A stretch of DNA of 64,000 nucleotides from the NCBI RefSeq assembly GCF_030814015.1, contig NZ_JAUSUL010000002.1:930001-994000 (forward strand), given 5' to 3'. This document shows, piece after piece, positions 7,691-16,253 of the stretch. The notes beneath the pieces were generated by a model. That model saw only the letters and a program-made list of their open reading frames with translations. It was not told where the DNA came from and did no database searches. Positions within the stretch are counted from its first letter, which is position 1. Each line of letters starts with the position of its first letter. This stretch comes from Amorphus orientalis (GTDB lineage Bacteria; Pseudomonadota; Alphaproteobacteria; Rhizobiales; Amorphaceae). The position numbers and the translations under genes were made by a program.

Positions 7691-9040
7691 ATGAGCATTA
7701 TCAAAACCGGCACGTCCCGCCGGACTGTCCTGAAGGGCGGCGCCGTGTTCGCCGGTACCGCGCTGGCCGCTCCGCACCTTTTTGTTCGCCGCGCAAGCGC
7801 CGCCGACTATCTCAACGCCCCGACCGGCTCCACGGTGACGCTGGGCTTCAACGTTCCGCAGACCGGACCCTATGCCGACGAAGGCGCCGACGAGCTTCGG
7901 GCCTACCAGCTCGCCGTCGAGCACCTGAACGGTGACGGCGACGGCGGCATGCTCAACACGATGAAGCCGACCGCCCTCAAGGGGAACGGCGTGCTGGGCA
8001 AGAAGGTCGAGTTCGTCACCGGCGACACCCAGACCAAGTCCGACGCCGCCCGCGCATCCGCAAAGCGGATGATCGAGAAGGACGGTGCCGTCATGATCAC
8101 CGGCGGCTCGTCGTCGGGCGTGGCGATCGCGGTGCAGTCGCTCTGCCAGGAGGCGGGCGTCATCTTCATGGCCGGCCTCACCCACTCCAACGACACCACC
8201 GGCAAGGACAAGCGGGCGAACGGCTTCCGCCACTTCTTCAACGCCTACATGTCCGGCGCGGCGCTCGCTCCCGTGCTTGAGAAGGCCTACGGTGCCGACC
8301 GCCGCGCCTACCACCTGACCGCCGACTACACCTGGGGCTGGACCCAGGAGGAATCGATCAAGAATTCGACCGAGAACATCGGTTGGGAAACGGTCGAAAC
8401 CGTGCGCACGCCGCTCGGCGCGGGTGACTTCTCCCAGTACATCACCCCGGTCCTCAACTCCGGCGCCGACGTCCTGATCCTGAACCACTACGGCAAGGAC
8501 ATGGTGAACTCGCTGACCCAGGCGGTTCAGTTCGGCCTTAAGGACAAGCAGGCCAACGGCAAGAACTTCGAGATCGTCGTGCCGCTCTACTCCGAGCTGA
8601 TGGCTCAGGGTGCCGGCGAGGCGGTGAAGGGCATTTTCGGCTCCGCCAACTGGGACTGGAAGCTCAAGAACCCGGGCACCGAGGCGTTCGTGAAGTCGTT
8701 CGGCCAGAAGTACGGTCAGCCGCCGAGCCAGGCTGCACAGACCTGCTACGTGCAGACCCTGCTCTATGCCGACGCCTGCGAGCGCGCCGGCACGTTCAAT
8801 CCGTGTGCCGTGATTTCGGAGCTCGAAGGCTTCGAGTTCGACGGCCTCGGCAATGGTCCGACGCTCTACCGTGCGGCCGACCATCAGTGCTTCAAGAAGG
8901 TGCTGGTCGTGAAGGGCAACGAGAACCCGACCAACCAGTACGACCTCCTGGAGATCGTCGAGGAAGTCCCGGTCGAGCAGGTCATGTACGACCCCTCGAT
9001 CTTCGGTGGCGAGCTCGGCAGCTGCAATCCGGGCGTCTGA
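7691..9040 (+). CDS. ABC transporter substrate-binding protein (HAAT / branched-chain amino acid type)
   Basis: The 449-residue periplasmic protein belongs to the Peripla_BP_6 family that feeds LivHMGF-type importers. The N-terminus carries a twin-arginine motif (SRRTVLKGG) followed by a hydrophobic stretch and an Ala-rich cleavage region (RRASAADY), so export by Tat is likely. That suggests folding or cofactor acquisition before export. The ATG at 7691 is preceded by GGAGG at 5-nt spacing; the frame is open far upstream, but that part overlaps the divergent regulator. The ligand cannot be read from sequence. It lacks the features I would expect of UrtA for urea. Permease and ATPase genes follow on the same strand after a strong stem-loop. 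Confidence 0.92.
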   Translation: MSIIKTGTSRRTVLKGGAVFAGTALAAPHLFVRRASAADYLNAPTGSTVTLGFNVPQTGPYADEGADELRAYQLAVEHLNGDGDGGMLNTMKPTALKGNGVLGKKVEFVTGDTQTKSDAARASAKRMIEKDGAVMITGGSSSGVAIAVQSLCQEAGVIFMAGLTHSNDTTGKDKRANGFRHFFNAYMSGAALAPVLEKAYGADRRAYHLTADYTWGWTQEESIKNSTENIGWETVETVRTPLGAGDFSQYITPVLNSGADVLILNHYGKDMVNSLTQAVQFGLKDKQANGKNFEIVVPLYSELMAQGAGEAVKGIFGSANWDWKLKNPGTEAFVKSFGQKYGQPPSQAAQTCYVQTLLYADACERAGTFNPCAVISELEGFEFDGLGNGPTLYRAADHQCFKKVLVVKGNENPTNQYDLLEIVEEVPVEQVMYDPSIFGGELGSCNPGV

Positions 9041-9071
9041 TGCCGCTTTCGGCATAAGGCGAACTTGAGTC

Positions 9072-9101
9072 GGACCCGTGCGGCCACAACCGCGCGGGTC
9101 C
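9072..9101 (+). other. Strong stem-loop between binding-protein and permease genes
   Basis: GGACCCGTGCGG (9072-9083) pairs with CCGCGCGGGTCC (9090-9101) through 12 pairs, one of them G-U, around a CCACAA loop. No T-run follows, so full termination is unlikely. Stems in this position commonly protect the 3' end of the binding-protein mRNA or partly attenuate transcription, giving more binding protein than permease. A smaller TGCCG/CGGCA hairpin directly follows the stop codon (9041-9054). Confidence 0.6.
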
Positions 9102-9156
9102 CGCTGATGGTACCGGCGCTTCCCCATTCGGGAACTCCGCCCGGAGCACGGGTCAC

Positions 9157-10185
9157 ATGGACCAGATTCTCCTGCAAATTCTGAACGGGCTCGACAAAGG
9201 GGGCGCCTACGCCCTCATCGCGCTCGGCCTGACACTCATTTTCGGCACGCTCGGCGTGGTGAACTTCGCCCACGGGGCGCTGTTCATGCTCGGCGCGTTC
9301 TGTGCGGTCGGCCTCTACCAGCTCCTGACCCTGGAGATGGTGAGCATCGACCCGAACAACATGACCCCATGGGGCACGCCGGCGGAAATCCGCCAGCCCT
9401 ATATCGAGGCATGGTTCGGCGAAGCCGGCTCGACGATGCTGAACTTCGCCGTCCCCTTATCCATTCTGGTTGCGATCCCCATTATGCTGGTCATCGGGAT
9501 CGTTATGGAGCGCGGGCTCGTCAAGCACTTCTACAGGCGTCCGCACGCCGAGCAGATCCTGGTGACGTTCGGCCTCGCCATCGTCCTGCAGGAGATCATC
9601 AAGGTCTGGTTCGGCGCCAACCCGATCCCGATTCCCGCCCCCGAAGCCGTTTCAGGCTCGGCTGACATCGGGTCCTGGTTCGGATTCGCGGAGAACGCGA
9701 TCTCCTATCCCTGGTGGCGCCTCGTCTACCTGCTCTTTTCCGTGGCTGTCATCTGTGCGGTCTTCGCATTCCTGCAGTTCACGACCTTCGGCATGGTCGT
9801 ACGCGCCGGTATGGCCGACCGCGAGACGGTCGGGCTCCTGGGCATCGACATCGACAAGCGCTTCACCATCATGTTCGGCATTGCCGCGGTCGTCGCGGGA
9901 CTGGCCGGCGTCATGTACACACCCATCCTGCCTCCCGATTATCACATGGGCATGGACTTCCTCGTCCTGTCCTTCGTGGTCGTGGTCGTCGGCGGAATGG
10001 GATCGCTGACCGGCGCCGTCGCAGCCGGCTTCCTGCTCGGCATCCTGCAGTCCTTTGCATCGATGACCGAGATCAAATCGATTTTCCCAGGCATCGACCA
10101 GATCATCATCTATCTCGTGGCCGTCGCGATCCTCCTGGTCCGGCCGCGCGGTCTGATGGGCCGCAAGGGCGTGATGGAGGGCTGA
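9157..10185 (+). CDS. Branched-chain amino acid-type ABC transporter permease (LivH family)
   Basis: The 342-residue inner-membrane permease has about eight or nine hydrophobic helices. The N-terminal GLTLIFGTLGVVNFAHGALF is the standard LivH motif in which the first helices pack around the pore. An insertion of about 45 residues after the second helix (around residues 60-100) is longer than in E. coli LivH. It forms the translocation channel with the LivM-type protein encoded 3 bp downstream and is energised by the two ATPases that follow. Transport of an amino acid or related polar compound is the family role; the actual substrate is not known. Confidence 0.94.
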   Translation: MDQILLQILNGLDKGGAYALIALGLTLIFGTLGVVNFAHGALFMLGAFCAVGLYQLLTLEMVSIDPNNMTPWGTPAEIRQPYIEAWFGEAGSTMLNFAVPLSILVAIPIMLVIGIVMERGLVKHFYRRPHAEQILVTFGLAIVLQEIIKVWFGANPIPIPAPEAVSGSADIGSWFGFAENAISYPWWRLVYLLFSVAVICAVFAFLQFTTFGMVVRAGMADRETVGLLGIDIDKRFTIMFGIAAVVAGLAGVMYTPILPPDYHMGMDFLVLSFVVVVVGGMGSLTGAVAAGFLLGILQSFASMTEIKSIFPGIDQIIIYLVAVAILLVRPRGLMGRKGVMEG

Positions 10186-10188
10186 CAG

Positions 10189-11343
10189 ATGGACTTTCTC
10201 GACAAGGACAACCTGCAGAACGACCTGATCCTGATCGCGATTTTCGCGGTTGCGATCCTGACCATGCCGATCTGGCTGGAGCCGTTCGGCGCCTCCTATC
10301 CGGACCTGATGCAGAAGTTCGCGATCTTCGGGATCTTCGCCACAGGCTTCAACATCCTGTTCGGCCTGACCGGCTACCTTTCCTTCGGCCACGCCGCCTT
10401 CCTCGGTGTCGGGTCCTACACGGCCGTCTGGAGCTTCAAACTGCTCGGCATGAACCCGATCCCGGCCCTTATCGCGGCGGTGATCATCGCCGGCGTGTTC
10501 GCGCTCGTGATCGGTTTCCTGTCGCTGCGCCGCACGGGCATCTACTTCTCGATCCTGACCCTTGCCTTCGCCCAGATGTGCTACAATCTCGCCTACTCGG
10601 TGCTGACGCCCATCACCAATGGCGAGACCGGCCTGCGCGTCCTGCGCTCGGACCCCCGCATCTTCGACGGCAACGGCAGTGATACCGGCCCGCTGGTGGC
10701 CAGCCTGTTCGGCATCGAGATGACGGGCATGGCGGGGTTCTATTTCTGCGCCGTCGTGCTGATCCTGGTGTCCTGGCTGGCCATCATGATCTTCCGTTCG
10801 CCGTTCGGCCTGATGCTGAAAGCTGTCAAGACCAACCAGAACCGGATGGGCTATACCGGCCTCAACACCCGGCCCTACGCCCTCGCCGCCTTCGTGATCT
10901 CCGGCATGTATGCCGGCCTCGCCGGCGCGCTGATGTGCATCACCGATCCGCTTGCAGGTGCGGAGCGCATGCAGTGGACGGCCTCCGGCGAGGTGGTGCT
11001 GATGACCATCCTCGGCGGTGCCGGCACGCTGATGGGACCGATGCTTGGCGCCGCTCTGATCAAGTATTTCGAGAACATCTTCTCCGCCTTCAACGAGCAG
11101 ACCCTCGAACACGTCTTTTCCTTCATGCCGGAAGGCATGCGCGACGCGACTGTCTCGCTCGCCGGGCTCTTCGTCGGCGAAGGGTGGCATCTCACACTCG
11201 GCCTGATGTTCATGATCGTCGTGATCTTCCTGCCCGGAGGCATCATCGAAGGGCTGAGACGCCTGGCGAAGGCCGTGTTCGGGCGAAAACGACCGGAGCA
11301 GTCGCACGCCGCGCGCGATGACGCTGCTCAGACGGCGCGCTGA
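10189..11343 (+). CDS. Branched-chain amino acid-type ABC transporter permease (LivM family)
   Basis: The 384-residue protein is the second permease of the HAAT transporter, with about nine to ten membrane helices. The LivM signature [19 protein letters not shown] lies near residue 60. Close to residue 200 is the cytoplasmic coupling segment around [18 protein letters not shown], the part that contacts the ATPases in this family. A soluble loop of about 100 residues between helices near the C-terminus is longer than usual. The gene begins 3 bp after the LivH-type gene and ends 14 bp before the first ATPase gene, in a single operon. Confidence 0.94.
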   Translation: MDFLDKDNLQNDLILIAIFAVAILTMPIWLEPFGASYPDLMQKFAIFGIFATGFNILFGLTGYLSFGHAAFLGVGSYTAVWSFKLLGMNPIPALIAAVIIAGVFALVIGFLSLRRTGIYFSILTLAFAQMCYNLAYSVLTPITNGETGLRVLRSDPRIFDGNGSDTGPLVASLFGIEMTGMAGFYFCAVVLILVSWLAIMIFRSPFGLMLKAVKTNQNRMGYTGLNTRPYALAAFVISGMYAGLAGALMCITDPLAGAERMQWTASGEVVLMTILGGAGTLMGPMLGAALIKYFENIFSAFNEQTLEHVFSFMPEGMRDATVSLAGLFVGEGWHLTLGLMFMIVVIFLPGGIIEGLRRLAKAVFGRKRPEQSHAARDDAAQTAR

Positions 11344-11357
11344 GGGGAGACGGAAAG

Positions 11358-12116
11358 ATGGGTCTTCTCGAAGTCAACGACGTCAACAAGGCCTTCGGCG
11401 GCCTCAAGGCGCTCGATCACATCAACCTCTCCGTCAACGAAGGGTCGGTCCATGCCATCATCGGGCCGAACGGCGCGGGCAAGTCGACCCTGCTCAACTG
11501 CCTGATCGGACGTCTCGTGCCGGACTCCGGAACCGTCACCTTCAACGGCCGGTCGCTCGTCGGCGTAAAACCCTACGAGATCAACCAGATCGGCGTCAGC
11601 CGGGTGTTCCAGACGCCGGAGATTTTCGGCGAGCTTACGCTGCTGGAAAACGTCATGATCCCGGCACTGGCCCATCGGGACGGCACATTCCGTCTGGATG
11701 CCTGGCACCGGATGGACCATGAGGCGGAGATCAGGGATCGGGCGGAAGCCGGTCTGGCCGACGTCGGACTGGCTGAAAAATCCGACATGGTCGCCAACAG
11801 CTTGTCGCGCGGTGACAAGCGGCGGCTGGAGCTTGCCATGTGCCTGACACAGGATCCGAAACTCCTGCTCCTCGACGAGCCGACCGCCGGCATGGCCCGC
11901 CACGACACCAACCGGACGATCGACCTGCTGAAGGAGATCAGCGAGCGCCGGAACCAGACCATGGTCGTGATCGAGCACGACATGCACGTGGTCTTTTCCC
12001 TGGCTCACTACGTGACCGTCATGGCTCAGGGCGGCGTGATCGTCGAGGACAAGCCGGAAAACATCAAAGGCAATCCGAAGGTTCAGGAAGCCTATCTGGG
12101 AGGAGCGCACCTGTGA
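11358..12116 (+). CDS. ABC transporter ATP-binding protein (LivG family)
   Basis: The 252-residue ATPase powers the adjacent permeases. The Walker A motif is GPNGAGKST (about residue 35), the ABC signature is the variant SLSRGDKRRLELAM, and the Walker B motif is LLLLDEPTAGM followed by the switch His in VVIEHDMHVV. The LivG-type features, a longer insert between Walker A and signature and the C-terminal segment ending in EAYLGG, are present. The stop overlaps the GTG start of the LivF-type gene by four bases, so translation of the two ATPases is coupled. Confidence 0.95.
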   Translation: MGLLEVNDVNKAFGGLKALDHINLSVNEGSVHAIIGPNGAGKSTLLNCLIGRLVPDSGTVTFNGRSLVGVKPYEINQIGVSRVFQTPEIFGELTLLENVMIPALAHRDGTFRLDAWHRMDHEAEIRDRAEAGLADVGLAEKSDMVANSLSRGDKRRLELAMCLTQDPKLLLLDEPTAGMARHDTNRTIDLLKEISERRNQTMVVIEHDMHVVFSLAHYVTVMAQGGVIVEDKPENIKGNPKVQEAYLGGAHL

Positions 12117-12868
12117 CGACGACCGACACCCTCGAGCGTCCCGGGACGAAGACCCCCGAGGGCGCACCCTTTCTGATCGTGCGCGACATTCACGCCTACT
12201 ACGGCGAGAGCTACATCGTGCAGGGCGTCTCCTTCGAGGTCCGGAAAGGCGAAATCCTCGCACTTCTCGGCCGGAACGGCGCAGGCAAGACGTCGACCCT
12301 GCGCAGCGTCGCCCGCGTCGGCACGCCGGACCTGAAGCAGGGCGAGATCTGGCTGGAAGATGCGCCCGTTCACAAGATGAAGGCCCACGAGGCGGCGCGC
12401 CACGGTATCGCCCTGGTTCCGGAAGACCGGCGCATCATCGCCGGGCTGAGCGTGGAGGAAAACCTCGACCTCGCCCAGATCGCTCCGCCGATCGGGTGGT
12501 CGAAGGAGCGGATCTTCGAGCTCTTCCCCCGGCTCGGCGAACGCCGGCGCCAGGAAGGCGTCACGCTGTCGGGTGGCGAGCAGCAGATGCTGGCGGTCGC
12601 CCGGGCGCTTGCCCGGGACGTGAAGCTCTTTCTGCTGGACGAGCCCTATGAGGGTCTCGCCCCGGTGATCGTGCAGGAAATCGAACGCACGCTGGAGCAG
12701 ATCAAGGAGATCGGCCTCACCACCGTCATCGTCGAACAGAACGCCATCGCGGCGCTGCACCTGGCCGACCGGGCCATCATTCTGGACATGGGTCAGGTGG
12801 TCTTCGACGGGTCGGCACGCGAGGTGCTCGACAATCCGGAACTGCGCGAGCAGTACCTCGCGGTCTGA
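12113..12868 (+). CDS. ABC transporter ATP-binding protein (LivF family)
   Basis: This is the 251-residue second ATPase of the importer. The Walker A motif is GRNGAGKTST, the Q-loop region follows, the signature is TLSGGEQQMLAVAR and the Walker B motif is LFLLDEPYEGLAP. The C-terminal EQYLAV ending is typical of LivF. The GTG at 12113 forms a GTGA overlap with the LivG stop and has GGAGGAG at about 7-nt spacing, which decides the start although the frame is open upstream. About 25 residues before the domain core are not conserved in LivF and may be a lineage-specific extension. Confidence 0.94.
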   Translation: MTTTDTLERPGTKTPEGAPFLIVRDIHAYYGESYIVQGVSFEVRKGEILALLGRNGAGKTSTLRSVARVGTPDLKQGEIWLEDAPVHKMKAHEAARHGIALVPEDRRIIAGLSVEENLDLAQIAPPIGWSKERIFELFPRLGERRRQEGVTLSGGEQQMLAVARALARDVKLFLLDEPYEGLAPVIVQEIERTLEQIKEIGLTTVIVEQNAIAALHLADRAIILDMGQVVFDGSAREVLDNPELREQYLAV

Positions 12869-12897
12869 TCCGCGCTCGATCGCGACGTCATAAGAGC

Positions 12898-12926
12898 GGG
12901 CGCGCCATTCCCGAAGCGGCGCGCCC
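12898..12926. terminator. Hairpin terminator between convergent genes
   Basis: GGGCGCGCC (12898-12906) and GGCGCGCCC (12918-12926) form a perfect 9-bp stem with an 11-nt loop. It lies just after the transporter operon and ends 3 bp before the stop of the convergent secreted-protein gene. There is no clear T-tract, so efficiency is uncertain, but the position fits a bidirectional terminator. Confidence 0.6.
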
Positions 12927-12929
12927 GAT

Positions 12930-13253
12930 CTATTTCCGGGCGTCGCAGCTGTACTGGATGATCGGACCGGTGATGAAGCCGCTGGTCTTCTCTTTCCAAC
13001 GCTCGCACTCCGGCTGGCTCTGGAAGCAGCCGACGAACGAGACCGGAATGATGCGGTCGTCGATGTCGTTCTCCACGCTCCCGGACACCCGGCCGACCCA
13101 GGGCGCGCCCGGGTTCGCGTTGCAGGACGGCGTCGCCTTCCTGATTGCGGCAATCTCGGACAGCGTCGTGGCCTGGACGGGCGTGACAAGTGCGGCAACC
13201 GACAGGCCGCAGACTGCGAGGGCGCCTGCGACCAGGCGTTTTCCGTATTTCAT
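12930..13253 (-). CDS. Small secreted cysteine-containing protein of unknown function
   Basis: The 107-residue product has a clear Sec signal peptide (basic start, hydrophobic core, cleavage near PVQATT). The mature part of about 79 residues contains four Cys residues (in PSCNAN, VGCFQ, PECERW and YSCDAR), which could form two disulfides in the periplasm. I do not recognise a domain. The ATG has GGAGG at about 8-nt spacing. It converges on the ABC transporter operon and is 60 bp downstream of an acyltransferase gene on the same strand. No functional link is evident. Confidence 0.75.
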   Translation of the reverse strand: MKYGKRLVAGALAVCGLSVAALVTPVQATTLSEIAAIRKATPSCNANPGAPWVGRVSGSVENDIDDRIIPVSFVGCFQSQPECERWKEKTSGFITGPIIQYSCDARK

Positions 13254-13313
13254 GGGGTCATTCCTCCGATAAGGTCGCGAGCTACCTATCGCACAGAGGT
13301 GCCCTCGCCTGTA

Positions 13314-14564
13314 TCAAACATTACGCTGGAAAGCGTCGTCCGGTTCTCGCGCCAACCCCTGCGCGGTGCGGGATCCGAACCGGTGACGCACCCCTGCCAG
13401 CGGTCGCAGCAGGAACCGTTGACCGAGATACCCCATCGCGACCGCCACCGCTGTCGATACCACAATTGCGGTCAGCTTGTCGGAAAGCGGCGCCGCGACG
13501 GCCTCGGCGGGATCGAAGCCGCGCCACATGAAGACGGCCTGGACCGGCAGGAAATGCCACAGATACATGCCGTAGGAGATCCGGCCGAGGAAGCGCAGCG
13601 GGCCCAGTTCCAAGATTGTCACCGCGAAGGTCCCGAGCGCGTTCGTGTAGAGCGCCGCCACCCCGACGAACAGCGCAACACCCTGGAGACTGTAGCGGAA
13701 CACGGCCCGGAAGGTGTCGTCGCGAAACAGAAGCGTGGCCAGCATCAGGGCAAGCGCGGCCAGGAGCACCGGGCTTTTCCCGACCCGCTCGGCGAACGAG
13801 GCGCCTGAAGGATGGCGCAGGCCCAGCGCCAGCAGACAGCCGTAGATGATGGAATCGATGCGCGCGTCGGAGGCAAAGGACGTGTAGTCGACATTCCCGA
13901 ACACGCCGAACGCAACGGCCCTCACGACCACAGCTGCCCCGCAGATCGCGATCAGGGCTGCAAGCAGAGCCTTCGGGCGCCGGAAGAGCGCGGCGAACAA
14001 CAGCGGGAACACGAGATAGAAGTGCTCCTCGACGGCCAGCGACCAGAGATGACCCAGCACGAAGGGATTGATCGGACCGCTCGAATCCGCCTCAGCGAAC
14101 AGACGGAAGTAGTTCATCACGTAAAGCGCGGCAGCGACGATCTCGCCCGTCTCCACCCGGAAGAACAGCGCTGAGGCCAGCAGGCAGACCAGAACGTAGA
14201 AGTAAAGCTCCGGAGCGAGCCGGAGATAGCGCCGGACGTAGAACTTCCCGATCGCCGTCCGGCCGGTCTGGACCGCCTCGCTGATCATCAGATTGGTGAT
14301 CAGAAAGCCGCTGATAAAGAAGAACACCGTCACCCCGAGGCCGCCGGGGATGATGTGCTCGAAACCCGCGTGGGCCACGATGACGAGCATGACCGAGATC
14401 GCTCTCAACCCGTCCAGACCGGGAATGTAGTCGGGAAGGTCGACCGCGCCGGCGATTCGCCGCCGGTAGACCGAGCCGTCAGCCGTGAACCGGCTGCTCC
14501 CGCTGCGCCCGTCTCCCGGAGCCTCTGCCGGGCCCGGAGCGTATGTGCGTTTCGAGGCGGAAAT
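13314..14564 (-). CDS. Acyltransferase family 3 membrane protein, start codon unusual
   Basis: This multi-pass inner-membrane protein of the OafA/NodX/YrhL acyltransferase-3 family adds acyl groups to cell-surface sugars. The family signature PGLDGLRAISVMLVIVAHAG is present, as are a conserved RR-YLRLAP-type segment (FYVRRYLRLAPELY) and about ten helices. The conserved motif begins upstream of the first in-frame NTG that is not CTG (TTG at 14408). The open frame continues back to a TGA near 14573 without any ATG, GTG or TTG. The best candidate upstream start is an ATT at 14564 preceded by AAGGTGA, giving 416 residues. A CTG in the motif, an assembly error or a broken 5' end are alternatives. 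The coding region to at least 14441 is well supported; the exact start is not. Confidence 0.75.
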   Translation of the reverse strand: MSASKRTYAPGPAEAPGDGRSGSSRFTADGSVYRRRIAGAVDLPDYIPGLDGLRAISVMLVIVAHAGFEHIIPGGLGVTVFFFISGFLITNLMISEAVQTGRTAIGKFYVRRYLRLAPELYFYVLVCLLASALFFRVETGEIVAAALYVMNYFRLFAEADSSGPINPFVLGHLWSLAVEEHFYLVFPLLFAALFRRPKALLAALIAICGAAVVVRAVAFGVFGNVDYTSFASDARIDSIIYGCLLALGLRHPSGASFAERVGKSPVLLAALALMLATLLFRDDTFRAVFRYSLQGVALFVGVAALYTNALGTFAVTILELGPLRFLGRISYGMYLWHFLPVQAVFMWRGFDPAEAVAAPLSDKLTAIVVSTAVAVAMGYLGQRFLLRPLAGVRHRFGSRTAQGLAREPDDAFQRNV

Positions 14565-14925
14565 GGTCGGTCACCTTGTTCGGTTTTTCGGCTGATTGCG
14601 TCCCCGCCGGGTGACCGGACATGGACTCAGGTCGCTGTCCGGGGGCAAGTGGTTTTTGACCTTTGGGTCGACCGACCCCTCATTATCCGGGGTGCGAGAC
14701 ACCGCGCGTTCCGCGACAAAAAGGGACGACCCTCCCGCTCAAAGGCAGAAAATATCGAAATTCAATTAAAAGTTGGACATTCGCTACATTAGAGGGGTGC
14801 GCAGATACCGAAGAGATGGTAGCTCCTGCGCACTCGTCCTGTCCGACGTGCTTGTTCAGGGGCATCTGATCCAGCGCCATGAACGGGACCCCTCCCTGGA
14901 ACGCGGATTTCGAGCTGAATCACTG
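14565..14925. other. Long divergent intergenic region
   Basis: This roughly 360-bp gap lies between the acyltransferase (minus) and a diguanylate cyclase (plus). It contains a locally AT-rich patch (about 14745-14800) likely to include a promoter, but I cannot place convincing -35 and -10 elements. It also contains a possible 16-codon leader reading frame at 14879-14929, entered separately. No RNA gene or repeat is evident. Confidence 0.4.
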
Positions 14926-14929
14926 GTGA
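14879..14929 (+). other. Possible short upstream reading frame overlapping a GTG start
   Basis: ATG at 14879 opens a frame encoding MNGTPPWNADFELNHW and ending in TGA at 14927-14929. That stop overlaps the proposed GTG start (14926) of the diguanylate cyclase as GTGA, the layout of translational coupling. There is no strong ribosome binding site for the ATG. It may be chance. Confidence 0.2.
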
Positions 14930-16071
14930 TCGACTTTATCGTCGCGCTCTTGCGCAACACGGGCATGCTCGCGGTGGTCGCCGTTGGCTACGGCTTCGTG
15001 GCTCCCCGCCTCAAAGGACCTGCATCCGCTCTCGTTCTGGGCCTTTTGTGCGGCCTTGGCGCGTGCGCCACCATGCTCGATCCAATCTCTATTCAGGCCG
15101 GTATTTTCGTCGATTCGCGGACCACGATGGTGGTGCTGGCCGGCTTCTTCGGTGGTCCGCTCGCCGGGGGCATCGCGGCGGCGCTCCCATCGGTGCTGCG
15201 GATCCATTTCGGCGGCATCGGTGCGCCGGCGGGCGTGCTGTCGATCCTGATCAGTCTCGCGATCGGATTGGCCGGCTACTACATTTTTTATCGGAAATCC
15301 GAGAAAATCCGGTACCGGCACATCATCGTTCTGGCGTCGGCGACGCCGCTGACGACCCTCAGCCTTCTGCTCCTCCCGCCGGCAGTCGCCCTGGAGGTCC
15401 TCACCCATTCGGGGTGGACGGTGAACCTGATGCGGCTGTTCGGCGTCGTCTTCCTCGGTGCCATCCTGCTCCACGAACAACAGCGCGGACGGGCGGAAGC
15501 CCGTGTGCGGGAGATGGCCTATATCGACGAACTCAGCGGACTGGCGAACCGCCGCGCGTTCTTCGCGCATCTGACGAAAGAGTGGAAACGCTGGGAGCGC
15601 TACGACGAAGCGTTCACGATCGTCCTGGTCGATATCGACCGGTTCAAGCTGATCAACGACACCTTCGGCCATCCCGTCGGCGACATCGTCATCCAGCGCC
15701 TGGCGCGAATCATGCTGGAGGAATCGCGCACATCCGATGTCGTCGCTCGAACCGGTGGCGAGGAGTTCGGCCTGCTCCTGCCCTACACCACAAGCGCATC
15801 CGGATACCTGGTCGCCGAACGCATTCGGGCTCGCGTCGAAAGCGAAGTGCTGGTGGCTGAGGGCAACGACATCCGCTTCACCGTCAGCCTCGGTGTGAGC
15901 GCCGACGTGGAAAGCTACTCGACCATGAGCCGATGCCTATCCGGCGCCGACAGGGCGCTGTACGAGGCAAAGCATCTCGGCCGCAACACGGTGGTGATCG
16001 ATACGCCCACGCTTGACGAGGCGGATGGCCCGCCTGCGCGGCTGGCTATGGTGGGCGGCCCGCTCAAGTAG
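14926..16071 (+). CDS. Diguanylate cyclase with LytS-type 5TM sensor domain
   Basis: The protein makes cyclic di-GMP at the inner membrane. Residues about 1-190 form five to six helices of the 5TMR-LYT type, the sensor module of LytS-like proteins. The GGDEF domain follows, with DELSGLANRRAF at its start, the metal and substrate region DIDRFKLINDTFGH and the active-site motif GGEEF. An inhibitory RxxD site (RTSD) sits five residues before GGEEF, so product feedback is likely. The frame is open to a TTG at 14773, but the membrane domain starts right at the GTG at 14926, which I prefer. The resulting 381 residues suit this architecture. The start remains uncertain because no strong ribosome binding site is visible. 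Confidence 0.88.
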   Translation: MIDFIVALLRNTGMLAVVAVGYGFVAPRLKGPASALVLGLLCGLGACATMLDPISIQAGIFVDSRTTMVVLAGFFGGPLAGGIAAALPSVLRIHFGGIGAPAGVLSILISLAIGLAGYYIFYRKSEKIRYRHIIVLASATPLTTLSLLLLPPAVALEVLTHSGWTVNLMRLFGVVFLGAILLHEQQRGRAEARVREMAYIDELSGLANRRAFFAHLTKEWKRWERYDEAFTIVLVDIDRFKLINDTFGHPVGDIVIQRLARIMLEESRTSDVVARTGGEEFGLLLPYTTSASGYLVAERIRARVESEVLVAEGNDIRFTVSLGVSADVESYSTMSRCLSGADRALYEAKHLGRNTVVIDTPTLDEADGPPARLAMVGGPLK

Positions 16072-16253
16072 CCGCCGGTGGACTGGCAGCCGGCAGACCG
16101 GAACTTCGGCCGCATGCGGTCAGAGGAACGAACCGGCCGATCATTCCCGAGCTTGACTGTCGGCTCACTCCCCTAAACGATCCGACCGTTCCCAGGCTGC
16201 CGAGAGGACGGTCTGTCCTGCCTCGACCGGAATCCACTGCGAAAGAATCGACC

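Noticed and set aside
7691-12868. Urea transporter urtABCDE
   Set aside because: The five-gene layout is similar, but the binding protein has none of the UrtA features I would expect, and no urease gene lies nearby.
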